DNA of 64,000 nt from Salinisphaera sp. Q1T1-3 (GCF_003602005.1 NZ_QZWD01000011.1:62001-126000), one strand, 5' to 3'; counted from the first letter of the stretch, positions 34,401 through 46,316 are shown. Numbers and translations: made by a program. The notes: generated by a model from the letters alone, not told the origin.

Positions 34401-35358
34401 CGAGATCATTGACCGGCCCCTGGGCCGTGACGTCGGCCGAGGCCGTGAGTCTCGGCAGGCTCTCGGCGATCCGCGGGGTCTGCAGATCATTGATGTGCAA
34501 GCCGACATCCACGGCCGCCGACTTCAATGCATTGGTGACCTGCCCCTGCAACGCGATGTTGTAGGGCGCGCCCACGTTGGCATCGAGTTTGAGATCGGCC
34601 AGATCGCCACTGACGTTCGCCGTGGCATCGATCGGGGCATAGCCGTCCAGCCGCAGCGTGGCCTTGGCGTGCAAATTGGTCGCATAACCGCTGTTCGGCG
34701 TCAGCCCGGCGTGGGCATCGAGATCGAACATCGGCCCGTGGCCGGTCAGCGACTTGATCTGCCAGCGGGCGTTGTCCAGTGTCGCACCGACCAGGGCCAG
34801 CCGGTCCACGCGCAGCGGCTCGGCATCGGGCGCGGTGATCGCCTTCACGTTGCTGATCGACAACCGATCAAGGACAACCGTGACCGGCAGATCGATCTGT
34901 TCCGGCATGGAGAACGGCTGGCTCTCGGTTTCGGGCGCCTCGGGGGCGGTGCCGGTCACCGTGTAATCGACGTTGTTCACGTCCAGATGCTGGATATGCA
35001 CGGTGCGATGCCAGATCGCCGAGAAATCCATGTCGAAATCGATCGAGCCGACCGATGCAGTCATCGTGTCGGTCCGGTACGACACGCCGTCGACGTGCAA
35101 CGGCCCGATCAGGCGTCCGTCCACGTTGTCGATATGCAGCGTATCCGGCAGAAAGCGGTTGGCCTGATGCCAGGCGAAGGCGGTGCCCGAGCGGGTACCG
35201 GCTACCCAACCGACCAGCCCGATGATTACCACGAGCAGCACGAGCAGGACAATCAGCACCCATTTCGCAATACGCCAGAGGGTTCGGCCCCAGCCGCGAC
35301 GCGGGGGCGGTGCCTTCGGCGGCTGTTCGGGGGTGTCAGGCGATGCGTTGTCGCTCAC
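31486..35358 (-). CDS. tamB: Translocation and assembly module inner-membrane protein TamB
   Basis: This 1290-residue protein has an N-terminal membrane anchor (about residues 32-54, LIVLLVLLVVIIGLVGWVAG) followed by a very long beta-rich AsmA/TamB repeat region. It ends in the conserved C-terminal DUF490 domain (PNDDVTVGVHVRG, MTQSEQLSWLLLGRPLDD, YVSYGLGLFDQVSTVSMRY). TamB bridges the periplasm, partnering TamA and carrying phospholipids or assisting outer-membrane protein insertion. The GTG start at 35358 overlaps the tamA stop by three to four bases, so they are translationally coupled. The TAG stop lies in the CTAG next to R7. Confidence 0.95.
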   Translation of the reverse strand: MSDNASPDTPEQPPKAPPPRRGWGRTLWRIAKWVLIVLLVLLVVIIGLVGWVAGTRSGTAFAWHQANRFLPDTLHIDNVDGRLIGPLHVDGVSYRTDTMTASVGSIDFDMDFSAIWHRTVHIQHLDVNNVDYTVTGTAPEAPETESQPFSMPEQIDLPVTVVLDRLSISNVKAITAPDAEPLRVDRLALVGATLDNARWQIKSLTGHGPMFDLDAHAGLTPNSGYATNLHAKATLRLDGYAPIDATANVSGDLADLKLDANVGAPYNIALQGQVTNALKSAAVDVGLHINDLQTPRIAESLPRLTASADVTAQGPVNDLALNLSADVDSADYGKARLDGGLHYTPESVAIDQLKIGVPATNGQLVANGQVALAEGNAMNLTVDWQNLAWPLTNTPQYKSPDGTIKLDGTLDDYRLDTKLGWQVVGQTAGKLAASGSGSTKAFDLKSLDISGGPGHITGHAKTRWSPSLDVDAHLSGEQVDLGAVVADVPSKFNMVADVTATQTDDGAIHANLKQLTAHGSLRRQPLDLKAKAQYLGDHVVIDTMHLVSGAATADVTGTYGWTPDAKLDGRWSVHSSDLSTIMPGLAGELNTEGRVSGRVKAPIAKATLKADNVAAFGTQLASADLDADVDWSGQRRSQVSLVANGIESGGQTIRKVTLDLDGTPGRHNLSLDLDSDIAKADLALTGALNKNTYEERFTLQRLTAGYGDLAPWTLASPASGRVSAKAQSIKDACLASGSARLCIDGSHDAKASVAHVDLKDFDYNYAKPYFPEGLAVSGAVSGTVDARVPTGGAPRLKADLQTTAGRVAMTNATGETVQILDMQPGSIRAQMANNGLDASLDLPLAGSDGIRGQVSVAAGSGAMTSHGLDGQVHIGLDTLGFIAKLSPEVDTFDGKLAGDLRLSGTLAKPNVLGNTALTASKIVLVSPGLTLTDVSLAAQGQGDAIGLTAAAKSGGGTLNANGQIALDDSGQNVELAITGNRFQVANIPDVTAYVSPDLKVAVTPSKVAVSGSVTIPEASVTPKNLPESGVTTVSSDQVIVTEEDSKSAAVARAIDANVNVILGKKVHIDAFGLKADLDGNLRVVQQPGDATPTGTGAINVKNGSYQAYGQNLDIQTGKILFAGGPVSQPGLDIKAARYPNDDVTVGVHVRGSLSQPQLELFSDPSMTQSEQLSWLLLGRPLDDTTGQQSSLVARAALALGSSRGNKVLQNIGDKLGVNVGLGAGAGQSSDETALTVGKYLSPRLYVSYGLGLFDQVSTVSMRYTLSSHWSLETSSSGQATGGDVIWSFDH

Positions 35359-37175
35359 AGATCCGGTCCCAGGCTGAAATGCACGGCGACGGCGCTGCCG
35401 GAATCATCCAGCGGATGGGCAATATCCAGGCGCACCATGCCGACCGGCGAGCCATAGCGAAACCCCAGACCGACGCCTTTCTTGAAGGCGATATCGCTGA
35501 TCGAATTGGCTACGTCGCCCGCGTCGAAGAAGGCGGCCATGCCGAATTTCTTGTAGAAGAACCAGTCGCCTTCGATACTGCCGGTGGCCAGATATCGTCC
35601 GCCGATGTCCTCGTTATCGCCGTTGGTCGGCGAAATCGATTGATAGGAGTAGCCGCGCACGCTCTGGGCGCCGCCCGCGAAGAATCGCTGGCTGGGCGGG
35701 ACCTTGCCGAAGTCATCGGTGCCGATCGCCCCGATCTCGGCCCGGGTGACCAGGCGTGTCGTGGCGGTCAGGGGTATCACGGCGTGGCCGTTCAGATCGC
35801 CCGAGATCATGTTGGTCGACGAGCCCAGCACGTCCGATGCGCCGTGCACGTCGAACGAGAAGGAAAACCCCTTGCGGGTGAACAACAGATCGTCGGCCTT
35901 GCGGGCCGTGATGTTGTAGCCGGGATACAGCAGGTTGCTCTGCTGATCTCCATCACCGAGATCGTAGTATTCGCGCTGGAATTTCAGATAGGCCCGTTGG
36001 CGCCCGAGGGACCAGCCGGTATCCCGCACCGCACCGACGCCGTAGAGCGTCGAGGTGATGTCGCCGAATTCCTGATTGTTGATGCTCGCCGTGAACGAGA
36101 GCTTGTCCTGGGCGACGTTCTCGATCGGGATATCGTAGGCGGCCTGGAGCGAGCGCTGGATCTGCGAGACCCGCGCATTGAGCCGGAACTGATGCCCGTA
36201 GCGATTCAGGTGACGAAACTTCACGCCGGCCCCGACGCGCGGTCCCGTATCCGTGCCGTAACCGGCCGAGAACTTGTAGCTCTGGCCCTTGCTCGGCTTG
36301 GCCGTGACGGTCACCGGTATCCGCAGCTGGCCCACCGATTCCAGAGGGTCCTGCGGCGGATACAACAGATCGTAGAACCAGCCGTCGACATCGGTCGTCC
36401 GCTTGGCCTGGGCCCGCTCGGCACTGATCTCGATCTGGTTGTAATACTCCGAGTCCGACAGCGCCAGCTGCATATCGATGAGTTTCTGCGCGTTGTACGG
36501 CTGACCGGCGTCGAACGGCACGAATCGCTGGACGAACGAATCCGCCAGCAGATCCTGGTCGAAGGTCACCGGGCCGAAGTAATAGCGCTCGCCTGTCTGC
36601 AGGACCAGATCGATCTCGGCAGTGTTGTCGCGTGGGTCCACGCGAATCGCGGACTGGCTGAATTTCGCGTCCAGATAGCCGGCGTTGTAGACCGCGTTGT
36701 ACATCGCACTCTTGGTGGCGGTGTAGCGCGCCTGGCGCAAGCGCTGGCCCTTTTTCAGCTCGGTTCCGCGCATGGCCTGCACCAGTCCCTGAACGCCGTC
36801 ACCCGGCCCTTCGGCAGCGATATGCAGCGTGGTGATCTGAGTGGCTGGCCCGTGCTTGACGCGGAAGGCTGCCTGCCAGGTCTTGCCATCCCCTGTCGGT
36901 GCGCTCAGGTCGCTTTTGATCTCGGGGTTGTAGTAACCATAGGGCTCGAGCGCCTGCTTGATCTCTTTCGGTGCGAGCCGATAGAGCGTCTGGATGTGCT
37001 GGCCGCTCCAGTCATCCTCATGCTTGGCCGCCACCGACAACGCCTTGCGCGCATTACTCTTCAATGGATTATCGATGCCCTCGATCTGGACCGAGACATC
37101 GTCGGCGACGGCACTGGCTGAATACACCCCGCCGGCCATCGACAGCCCCAACAGAATCAGCCATCGACGCCGCAT
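35355..37175 (-). CDS. tamA: Translocation and assembly module outer-membrane protein TamA
   Basis: This 606-residue Omp85-family barrel protein has a signal peptide (MRRRWLILLGLSMAGGVYSA). Three POTRA-like domains follow over residues 25-270. The C-terminal 16-strand barrel has the family's GYGTDTGPRVGAG, FFAGGAQSVRGYSYQSISP (the lid-lock RGY motif) and the final strand AVAVHFSLGPDL. ATG 37175 is preferred over an upstream TTG because it gives a normal signal sequence. It is the first gene of tamA-tamB and is divergent from the FAD oxidoreductase gene. Confidence 0.95.
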   Translation of the reverse strand: MRRRWLILLGLSMAGGVYSASAVADDVSVQIEGIDNPLKSNARKALSVAAKHEDDWSGQHIQTLYRLAPKEIKQALEPYGYYNPEIKSDLSAPTGDGKTWQAAFRVKHGPATQITTLHIAAEGPGDGVQGLVQAMRGTELKKGQRLRQARYTATKSAMYNAVYNAGYLDAKFSQSAIRVDPRDNTAEIDLVLQTGERYYFGPVTFDQDLLADSFVQRFVPFDAGQPYNAQKLIDMQLALSDSEYYNQIEISAERAQAKRTTDVDGWFYDLLYPPQDPLESVGQLRIPVTVTAKPSKGQSYKFSAGYGTDTGPRVGAGVKFRHLNRYGHQFRLNARVSQIQRSLQAAYDIPIENVAQDKLSFTASINNQEFGDITSTLYGVGAVRDTGWSLGRQRAYLKFQREYYDLGDGDQQSNLLYPGYNITARKADDLLFTRKGFSFSFDVHGASDVLGSSTNMISGDLNGHAVIPLTATTRLVTRAEIGAIGTDDFGKVPPSQRFFAGGAQSVRGYSYQSISPTNGDNEDIGGRYLATGSIEGDWFFYKKFGMAAFFDAGDVANSISDIAFKKGVGLGFRYGSPVGMVRLDIAHPLDDSGSAVAVHFSLGPDL

Positions 37176-37384
37176 TGCCCGCTGGCCATGAATAATCAAG
37201 ATGACGACATCCCCGATCGAGACCTCAGCATAACGGTGGCGCCGATTGACAGCACGTCGGTTGGAAAGCGTTCACCCCTGAACCTGCCCCAATCTTATCC
37301 GAGCCGTGTTTCCGGCACTGTTCTTCAAGATACAAGTGTATGTCTATCATGAGTTATCGGACGAACACGAATGAACAGCGCTGA

Positions 37385-38509
37385 ATGAGTCCCCATGTGC
37401 CGATCCGTCTGATTCTGGTTGGCGGCGGCCATGCCCACGTGGGCGTGTTGCGCCGCCTCGCGGGCAGGTCCGGCGATCGTTGCCAGATCGAGGTCGTCAC
37501 GCCGGATGCCGAGCTCGTGTATTCCGGCATGCTGCCGGGCTGGATCGCCGGCCACTACGCTCGCGCGCAGACCACGCTGTCCATCGAAGCGCGCACACGG
37601 CGACTCGGCGCGTTTCGATACCCGGATACGATGGTTGCACTGGATCCGGATGCGCGGACGCTGACGCTGTCTTCCGGTCGGACACTGACCTACGACATGC
37701 TGTCGCTGGATACTGGCGGCGCCCCCGTCGATACGACGATCGATGCCCTCGATCGGACCGTGGTCCCCGCCAAGCCCGTCGACACACTGATGTCGAGTCT
37801 GGCCCGTTTTGAACGACGACACCGCGATGCCGCCAATCCGTGCCGTGTTGCCGTGGTCGGCGGCGGTGTCGGCGGCGTCGAATTGATGCTGTCGCTGGTC
37901 CATCGCTGGGCGCTTTGGCCGACGCCGCCCGCCTTTCGACTCGTCACCGGCACGTCGGGGCTGTTGCCGGATGTCGCCGTCTCGGCGCGGCAACGGCTTC
38001 GCCGGGCCCTGCAGCACGCCGGCGTGATCCTCGACGAGGGGGCACGCATGACCGCCCGACCACCGGGTCAACTGGTTCTGGACGACGGCCGCGACCGTGC
38101 AGCCGACCTGGTCGTGGCCGCGACCGGCGCTCGGGCACCCGACTGGGCGCGGGCCAGTGGCCTGGCCGTGGACGCGCGTGGTTTCATCGCCGTGGACTGG
38201 ACACTGCAGTCGATTTCGCATCCGGGTGTGTTCGCTGCCGGCGATCTCGCGGCACTACCGGCACCGCGACCCAAATCCGGGGTGTTCGCCGTGCGCGAGG
38301 CCCCTGTCCTGGCCGACAATCTGGTGCGTGCGACACAGGGCCAGCCGCTGCGTGTGTTTTCGGCCCAGCGTCGTAGTCTGGCGCTCGTCTCGCTGGGCGA
38401 CCGGCGAGCGATCGCGATTCGCGGACGCTGGAGCCTGCCGGCCTCGCGATACATGTGGCATGTCAAGGATGCGATCGACCGCCGCTTCGTGCGTACTGGT
38501 GTTGGATAG
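37385..38509 (+). CDS. FAD-dependent pyridine-nucleotide-disulfide-type oxidoreductase
   Basis: This 374-residue flavoprotein has the FAD motif LILVGGGHAHVGVLRRLAG, the second Rossmann motif RVAVVGGGVGGVELML for NAD(P)H, and the FAD-closing HPGVFAAGDLA. GGGHAHVGVL and YSGMLPGWIAGHY resemble the NDH-2-like proteins that occur alone or fused to selenide,water dikinase (SelD). No selD lies in the window, so the partner and substrate are unknown. It is transcribed divergently from tamA and faces the S9 peptidase gene across a repeat remnant. Confidence 0.8.
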   Translation: MSPHVPIRLILVGGGHAHVGVLRRLAGRSGDRCQIEVVTPDAELVYSGMLPGWIAGHYARAQTTLSIEARTRRLGAFRYPDTMVALDPDARTLTLSSGRTLTYDMLSLDTGGAPVDTTIDALDRTVVPAKPVDTLMSSLARFERRHRDAANPCRVAVVGGGVGGVELMLSLVHRWALWPTPPAFRLVTGTSGLLPDVAVSARQRLRRALQHAGVILDEGARMTARPPGQLVLDDGRDRAADLVVAATGARAPDWARASGLAVDARGFIAVDWTLQSISHPGVFAAGDLAALPAPRPKSGVFAVREAPVLADNLVRATQGQPLRVFSAQRRSLALVSLGDRRAIAIRGRWSLPASRYMWHVKDAIDRRFVRTGVG

Positions 38510-38589
38510 CGGTCCCTGAGGCATGTCGTCAGGGGACAGGCGGCCGCATTCATTGCCCCGCCGACGGTCTCAGGCTCGGCACAGCCACC

Positions 38590-38652
38590 GGGCGTGATTT
38601 GCGGCCCAACCCGAAGGGACAAGCGCGGACTCGCACGAAACATCAACAGGCC
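38590..38652. repeat. Remnant R8 of the dispersed element
   Basis: GGCCCAACCCGAAGGGACAAGCG runs directly into GCGGACTCGCACGAAACATC and the terminus AACAGGCC, followed by CTAA. This is an internally deleted right end. The CTA of CTAA (38653-38655) is the complement of the TAG stop of the S9 peptidase gene. Confidence 0.75.
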
Positions 38653-40596
38653 CTAAGGCACGGCCTCGGTGTCGTCGAAGTTCTCGATCGTCAAGGGTTC
38701 GAGATCCTCGACTTCGGCGATGTGCAGCACGCGACTGTAGAAACTGCGCTCGGACTCGATTGCGGTCATGATGTTGTCGGCATCACGAAAGCCGTGCCGC
38801 TCGGACTCGAAGGCCACATAGGCCACCGGCACGCCCGAACTACGCAGCGCCTCGACCATCGATCCGGCCTGATCGGGCGGGACGACCTTGTCCTGCAGCC
38901 CCTGCAGGAAAAGCACCGGGCAGGACAGTTGCTCGGCGTGATACAGGGGCGAACGCGCCGTCAGTGTGGCCTCGTCGACGCCGATCAAACGATCCAGATA
39001 GCGCGACTCGAACTTGTGGGTCGAGGCGAGCAGGCGCTTGAGATCGCCGATGCCGTAGTAGCTCGCGCCGGCAGCGGCCAGATCGGTGAACGTCAGGACC
39101 GACAATACGGTATAGCCCCCGGCACTCGAACCCGAAATCAGTACCCGTTCCGGATCGACCCGGCCGGCCTCGGCGAGGTAGGCGGCGCCGCTCTGACAGT
39201 CGGCGACGTCTGCCACGCCCCAGGCGCCGACGAGCGCCTGGCGATACGCTCGCCCGTAGCCGGTGCTGCCGCGATAATTGACGTCGAGCATCGCAAACCC
39301 GCGCGAGGTCCAGTACTGGATCCGGGCATCGAGCGCCGTGCTCGTCGCGCCCGTCGGCCCGCCGTGGCATTTCAGGATTACCGGCGGCCGTTCATCATCG
39401 GCGGCCACATAGCTTTCGCTGACCGGCGGATAGAACAGCCCGTGCGCGGTCGTCCCGTCAGCGCTCGGCCAGCTCACGGATTCGGGGCGCGACAGCGCCG
39501 CATCCGCCGGCAGACTGTCGGCGGCCTGCAGGATTTCGCTGCTGCCGTCGGCGTTGATACGACGCACGTGCTTGGCACGCGCCGGATTGGCCGCGACCAG
39601 GGCGACCGCCTCGTCGAGCGCCACGATCTGCTCGTAGAAATCGAAATCCTGTCGGAGCGGACGAAAATCGCCATTCTCGCGATCGACCTCACCGATCTGC
39701 CAGACCCCGTCCCGCGAGGCCAGCGCAAACAGCCGCCCCTCGCCGGTGAAGGCATAGGTGGACTGGCCGAACACCCATTGCGGCACCGCGAATTCGGCAG
39801 TTTCGTGGGTCAGCGCCTGGAACCGGCCGGGGGCCCTCTCGACATGGATGTTCCACCAGTCGTCGACGTCCGCCACGATATGCAGCATGCCGTCCGGTGC
39901 AAAGACCGGACCGAAGAGCGATAGCGCCTCGGGCTGCCAGAGCGGTGTCGCCGGTCCGATCTCGCCGTGTTCATCGATATCGGCGGCCCAGAGTTCGGTC
40001 CGATCCCAGGGCATGTCCGGATGCTGCCAGGCCAGCCAGACCAACCGGTGCGATCCGGGGGCGAGTCGCGGGCTGGCATAGAAGTCATGACCTTCGGCGA
40101 TCGTGCTCGTCGAACCGTCCCGATGGACCGCGACCACGCGCGCGACCGGTTCGCTGTGCCCCGTACCGAGATCCTCGGCCACGGCGATCAATCGCCCGAA
40201 CCGGCTGTCGTATTGCAGATCGGCGTAGCGGACATCGGCATCAACATCGGTGACCGGCGACAGCTCGCCTTCCGTGTCGCGTTGCCAGATCGCCTGATCG
40301 GCCGCGTTGACGAACCAGACGAAGCCGCCGTGGGCCGCGATCGCCCCACCGCCATACTCGTGAACCCGGCTGCCCACGGACATCGGCGCCTCGAGCAGCG
40401 AGCGGGGTGCGCCGTCTCCATCGACCATGATCGTGGCCCGTCCGGCCTCCTCCGGCCGCGATTCGACCCAGTAGAGCGTATCGCCTGCCGTACCGGCGGT
40501 GTCCACGGTCAGATCGGTGAACTTGCGGCCGGCAGCGGCGACGTGTGCCGCAGAGATCGAAGAAGGCCAACTGCCGTAGGGGCGCATGGGTTTCAT
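38653..40596 (-). CDS. S9-family prolyl oligopeptidase / acylaminoacyl peptidase
   Basis: This 647-residue cytoplasmic serine peptidase has a beta-propeller over roughly residues 30-390 and a C-terminal alpha/beta-hydrolase domain. The hydrolase has VILKCHGGPTGATSTAL (oxyanion), MLDVNYRGSTGYGRAYR, the nucleophile LISGSSAGGYTVLS, the Asp in FLQGLQDKVVPPDQ and the His in ESERHGFRD. The S9C-type arrangement fits dipeptidyl or acylaminoacyl peptidases. The ATG at 40596 overlaps the upstream NRDE stop by ATGA, which fixes the start. Confidence 0.92.
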   Translation of the reverse strand: MKPMRPYGSWPSSISAAHVAAAGRKFTDLTVDTAGTAGDTLYWVESRPEEAGRATIMVDGDGAPRSLLEAPMSVGSRVHEYGGGAIAAHGGFVWFVNAADQAIWQRDTEGELSPVTDVDADVRYADLQYDSRFGRLIAVAEDLGTGHSEPVARVVAVHRDGSTSTIAEGHDFYASPRLAPGSHRLVWLAWQHPDMPWDRTELWAADIDEHGEIGPATPLWQPEALSLFGPVFAPDGMLHIVADVDDWWNIHVERAPGRFQALTHETAEFAVPQWVFGQSTYAFTGEGRLFALASRDGVWQIGEVDRENGDFRPLRQDFDFYEQIVALDEAVALVAANPARAKHVRRINADGSSEILQAADSLPADAALSRPESVSWPSADGTTAHGLFYPPVSESYVAADDERPPVILKCHGGPTGATSTALDARIQYWTSRGFAMLDVNYRGSTGYGRAYRQALVGAWGVADVADCQSGAAYLAEAGRVDPERVLISGSSAGGYTVLSVLTFTDLAAAGASYYGIGDLKRLLASTHKFESRYLDRLIGVDEATLTARSPLYHAEQLSCPVLFLQGLQDKVVPPDQAGSMVEALRSSGVPVAYVAFESERHGFRDADNIMTAIESERSFYSRVLHIAEVEDLEPLTIENFDDTEAVP

Positions 40597-41369
40597 GTGG
40601 AACAGGTCTCGATGAGCCAAGTTTGCTGCACACGGTGCACGGGTTGACCGGTACGATCAAAGCCCTGCTCGGTGAATTCGACGGATCTGTCCGGACGTCG
40701 ACGAATCACCGTCGCGGCCCGAGTGCCATACTGCGGGCTGCGAATGAAGATCGATGACAGAAACCGCTCGCGTGTCCTGTCGATGCCGGTATCGGGCAAT
40801 TCGGCTTCCGGTGCCGGCCGGTCATCGTACAACAGGGCCAACAGCGACTCGGGATCGTGTCGATCGGCCTTGAGCGCGTGGTCCATGGCAGCCGTCGCGC
40901 GCTCGGTCTTCGGCCAGCGCTGCCCCCAGTGGCCGTTGGATATCGCCCAGATGCCGGACGGCAGACGTCGCGGCGGGGTTTCGTCGCGATTGGAGACGAA
41001 ATACAGGCCGCGGCGATCCCCGATCAACAGATTGAACGGCGCGTATTCGTTGCCGGACGCTTGAACGCGCGATGCCCAGCTGCCGGCATCGAGGTCGTTG
41101 ATGAAATAATCCCGGACCAGCCCACCGCGCGATCGACGCCCCATCGGCGCGGCCGTATCACGAACGTTGGTCACGGCCGCGAAACGGCCGTCGTGTCCCG
41201 CGCCACACCAGGCGCCGCCGGCCACACAATCCTGTCCGGCGAACAGACCGGGCACGCTCGGCCACCAGTAAGCGGATCGCGCTGGCCGATCATGAAATTC
41301 ATCCCGGTTGGCGGCCACGATCAGATCGAACTCCGGATCCGTCTGCCAGGCGACGACGATCAGACACAT
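40593..41369 (-). CDS. NRDE (TANGO2-like) family protein
   Basis: This 258-residue protein starts MCLIVVAWQTDPEFDLIVAANRDE; the Asn-Arg-Asp-Glu motif at about residues 21-24 and the N-terminal Cys2 are diagnostic. An Ntn-hydrolase-like fold is suspected for the family, and TANGO2 homologues have been linked to haem and lipid handling, but the biochemical role is unsettled. It is translationally coupled to the downstream S9 peptidase and lies 83 bp after ntrC. Confidence 0.88.
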   Translation of the reverse strand: MCLIVVAWQTDPEFDLIVAANRDEFHDRPARSAYWWPSVPGLFAGQDCVAGGAWCGAGHDGRFAAVTNVRDTAAPMGRRSRGGLVRDYFINDLDAGSWASRVQASGNEYAPFNLLIGDRRGLYFVSNRDETPPRRLPSGIWAISNGHWGQRWPKTERATAAMDHALKADRHDPESLLALLYDDRPAPEAELPDTGIDRTRERFLSSIFIRSPQYGTRAATVIRRRPDRSVEFTEQGFDRTGQPVHRVQQTWLIETCST

Positions 41370-41452
41370 GTCTCTGGCCTCTGGAGCAAAACAGTCCCGA
41401 CGATAAGCCGTCTCGGCTTGTCGCGCGAGTCCGCCCGACCCGACCGATCAAC

Positions 41453-42923
<1,471 letters not shown>

Positions 42924-42931
<8 letters not shown>

Positions 42932-44000
42932 GCGCGGCCTCCATGGGTAGGAACACACTGAATACGGTCTGCCCGGGGCGGCTTTCACACTCGATCAGAC
43001 CGTCGTGGAGATGGACCAGATACTGCGCGATCGGCAGGCCCATGCCGGAGCCCTCGGCCCGCGAGCTGACCATCGGATGAAAGATGCGCGGCAGCAGGTC
43101 CTTGGGAATACCGGGCCCGTTGTCGATCACGTCGACCCGGCTGACCAGCCGATGCTGTATGCCACCGATCGTGAAGAGTCGCTGGGTGCGCGTGCGCAGC
43201 AGAATATCGCCCGAGCCGCCGAGTGCCGTGACCGCATTGCCGACCAGATTGAAGAAGATCTGGATGAGCTGTTCCCGGTCGGCCGGGATCTCGGGGATGC
43301 TCGGATCGTAATCACGAATCAGGCGCACGTCCGCGGGCAGCTCGGTGGTGATCAGCGCCCGCACGTGCTCCAGCGGCTCGTGAATGTTGATCGGTGTCTT
43401 GTCCGGCGGCCGACGCGGGCCGAGCATGTCATCAACGAGATTCTGCAGACGGTCGGCCTCGCGGATGATCACGGCCGTGAATTCGGTCAGGGCCGCATCG
43501 CCAATCTCGCGCTCGAGCAGCTGGGCAGCGCCGCGCAGGCCGCCGAGCGGGTTCTTGATCTCGTGCGCCAGGCCGCGAATCATTTCGCGATTGGCCAGGT
43601 TCTGAACCCGCATCTGGTCGTCACGCGAAATGCGCAGTTGACGGTCCAGCGACAGGAACTCGAGCAACAGGGCGGCTCGTCCGTCGCGCTGCGTGAACGG
43701 CGTGACCGTACAGTCCACGATCAACGCCTCGCCGTCACCGGCCACCAGCTGGAGTTCGCGGTCGGTATAGGCCGCGCCCTCGGTCAGGGCGTGCGTCAGC
43801 CGCGATCGATGGTCGGCCAGATAAGGCAACGCCCGATCGAACACTTCCTTCTGGCAGTGGCGAGCCGAGACGCCGAACAGCATTTCACTGGCGGTGTTCA
43901 GATAGGTCACGCGCAGGCTGTCGTCGAGGCAGACCACCGCGGTCCTGAGGTTGTCCAGAATATTGTCCGGCGCGACGTCCGGTACATAATCTTCAGTCAT
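42924..44000 (-). CDS. ntrB: Nitrogen regulation sensor kinase NtrB
   Basis: This 358-residue soluble kinase has an N-terminal PAS domain (TAVVCLDDSLRVTYLNTASEM). The H-box is IRGLAHEIKNPLGGLRGAAQLL with phospho-His, and the ATPase domain has QIFFNLVGNAV (N-box), VIDNGPGIPKD and EGSGMGLPIAQYL. It phosphorylates or, with PII, dephosphorylates NtrC. ATG 44000 is preferred over a GTG nine bases upstream. It lies between the DUF4124 gene and ntrC. Confidence 0.96.
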
Positions 44001-44066
44001 GCCCGCCACCTAGCAAGGTTCGAGCCATTGATGGGTACACACATCGGTGACGAACGAGTTCGTGTC

Positions 44067-44678
44067 TCACCGCATCGTCGATCCCGGATATGACGCTGTC
44101 GCTGCATCGCCCGACGGCGACTGATCGGCAGCGGCGACGGTGAAGGTCACGGCATCCTGGCGACCGATCTCCTGCCCGTTCCGAGCCAGCGTCACGGAGA
44201 GTTGGTGTCGGCCCGGGGCAAGGTTGTCGATCGCCAGGCGCGTCGCCGTCGGTGGGGCCGCCTCCAGCACGCGTCCGTCCAGGCGATAGACCAGCGTTTC
44301 ATCCGGGGTCAGCGTCGCATCGTCGCCGATCGCAACCGAGACCACCATGGACCCGGCAGCAGCGTCGATCACCGCATCCGATGACGGCGACACGATACGC
44401 GGCGCGTGTGTGGCCTGACTCTGCGACCCCGTGGCCGCCGTTGATGCCTTCGCATCACCGGCGCTGACAGCATGCGGCGTCGTATCCCCCAGCGCCCGTA
44501 CCTGCAGCCGCATGGGCTCGGCGCCACGCGCACCGGCCCGATCGCTGTAGTGGGTCACGCCCTTGGCATCTGTCCACGTGTAGACGGTGGCAAGCGCCGG
44601 CGCGGCTGCGCCCATGAATACGAGCCCGATCAGGCAACGAACCCGAAGACGTGCACGTCGTCGGCGATGAGTCTGCAT
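44067..44678 (-). CDS. DUF4124-domain exported protein
   Basis: This 203-residue protein has a signal peptide (after a basic RRRRARLRVR start, cleaved near APALA). The DUF4124 motif TVYTWTDAKGVTHYSDRAG follows immediately. The C-terminal half looks like an Ig/fibronectin-type fold (VVSVAIGDDATLTPDETLVYRL, ending GRQDAVTFTVA). The ATG at 44678 has a strong GAGGGAGGA site. Proteins of this type often sit between glnA and ntrB in gammaproteobacteria; the role is unknown. Confidence 0.85.
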   Translation of the reverse strand: MQTHRRRRARLRVRCLIGLVFMGAAAPALATVYTWTDAKGVTHYSDRAGARGAEPMRLQVRALGDTTPHAVSAGDAKASTAATGSQSQATHAPRIVSPSSDAVIDAAAGSMVVSVAIGDDATLTPDETLVYRLDGRVLEAAPPTATRLAIDNLAPGRHQLSVTLARNGQEIGRQDAVTFTVAAADQSPSGDAATASYPGSTMR

Positions 44679-44722
44679 GGCAACGTCCTCCCTCGCAGCC
44701 GGCCGTGGAACGAGTATCCAAC

Positions 44723-44754
44723 AAAAAAGGCGCATCCATGCGGATGCGCCTTTT
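44723..44754 (-). terminator. Intrinsic terminator after glnA
   Basis: GGCGCATCC-GCAT-GGATGCGCC followed on the minus strand by TTTTTT (44728-44723). The opposite strand ends in TTTT, so weak bidirectional activity is possible. It would partly separate glnA from the DUF4124-ntrB-ntrC genes. Confidence 0.88.
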
Positions 44755-44777
44755 CGATCATGCGACAGCGTGCCGCT

Positions 44778-46184
<1,407 letters not shown>

Positions 46185-46258
46185 GATCACTCCTTGATGG
46201 GTTATCGGCGCTGACCGCCTGCCGTATCCCGCAGCCAGTTCAACGGATGCACTATAAA

Positions 46259-46274
46259 GGCAGGTTCCGTGCCA
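46259..46274 (-). promoter_or_regulatory. Sigma-54 (-24/-12) promoter of glnA
   Basis: On the minus strand TGGCACGGAACCTGCC: GG and GC dinucleotides are separated by ten bases as required for RpoN, with a TGGCAC -24 element. It lies about 75 bases before the glnA start. Confidence 0.75.
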
Positions 46275-46299
46275 CGTCATCCCGGCGTGACACCGGCCT

Positions 46300-46316
46300 T
46301 GCACCCCGTCAGTGCA
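46300..46316 (-). promoter_or_regulatory. NtrC-binding site upstream of glnA
   Basis: TGCACTGACGGGGTGCA on the minus strand, a dyad with TGCAC and GGTGCA arms matching the NtrC operator pattern. Its position about 26 bp upstream of the -24 box is closer than classical enhancers. Another pair of GCACCA half-sites occurs about 55 bp further upstream. Confidence 0.62.
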
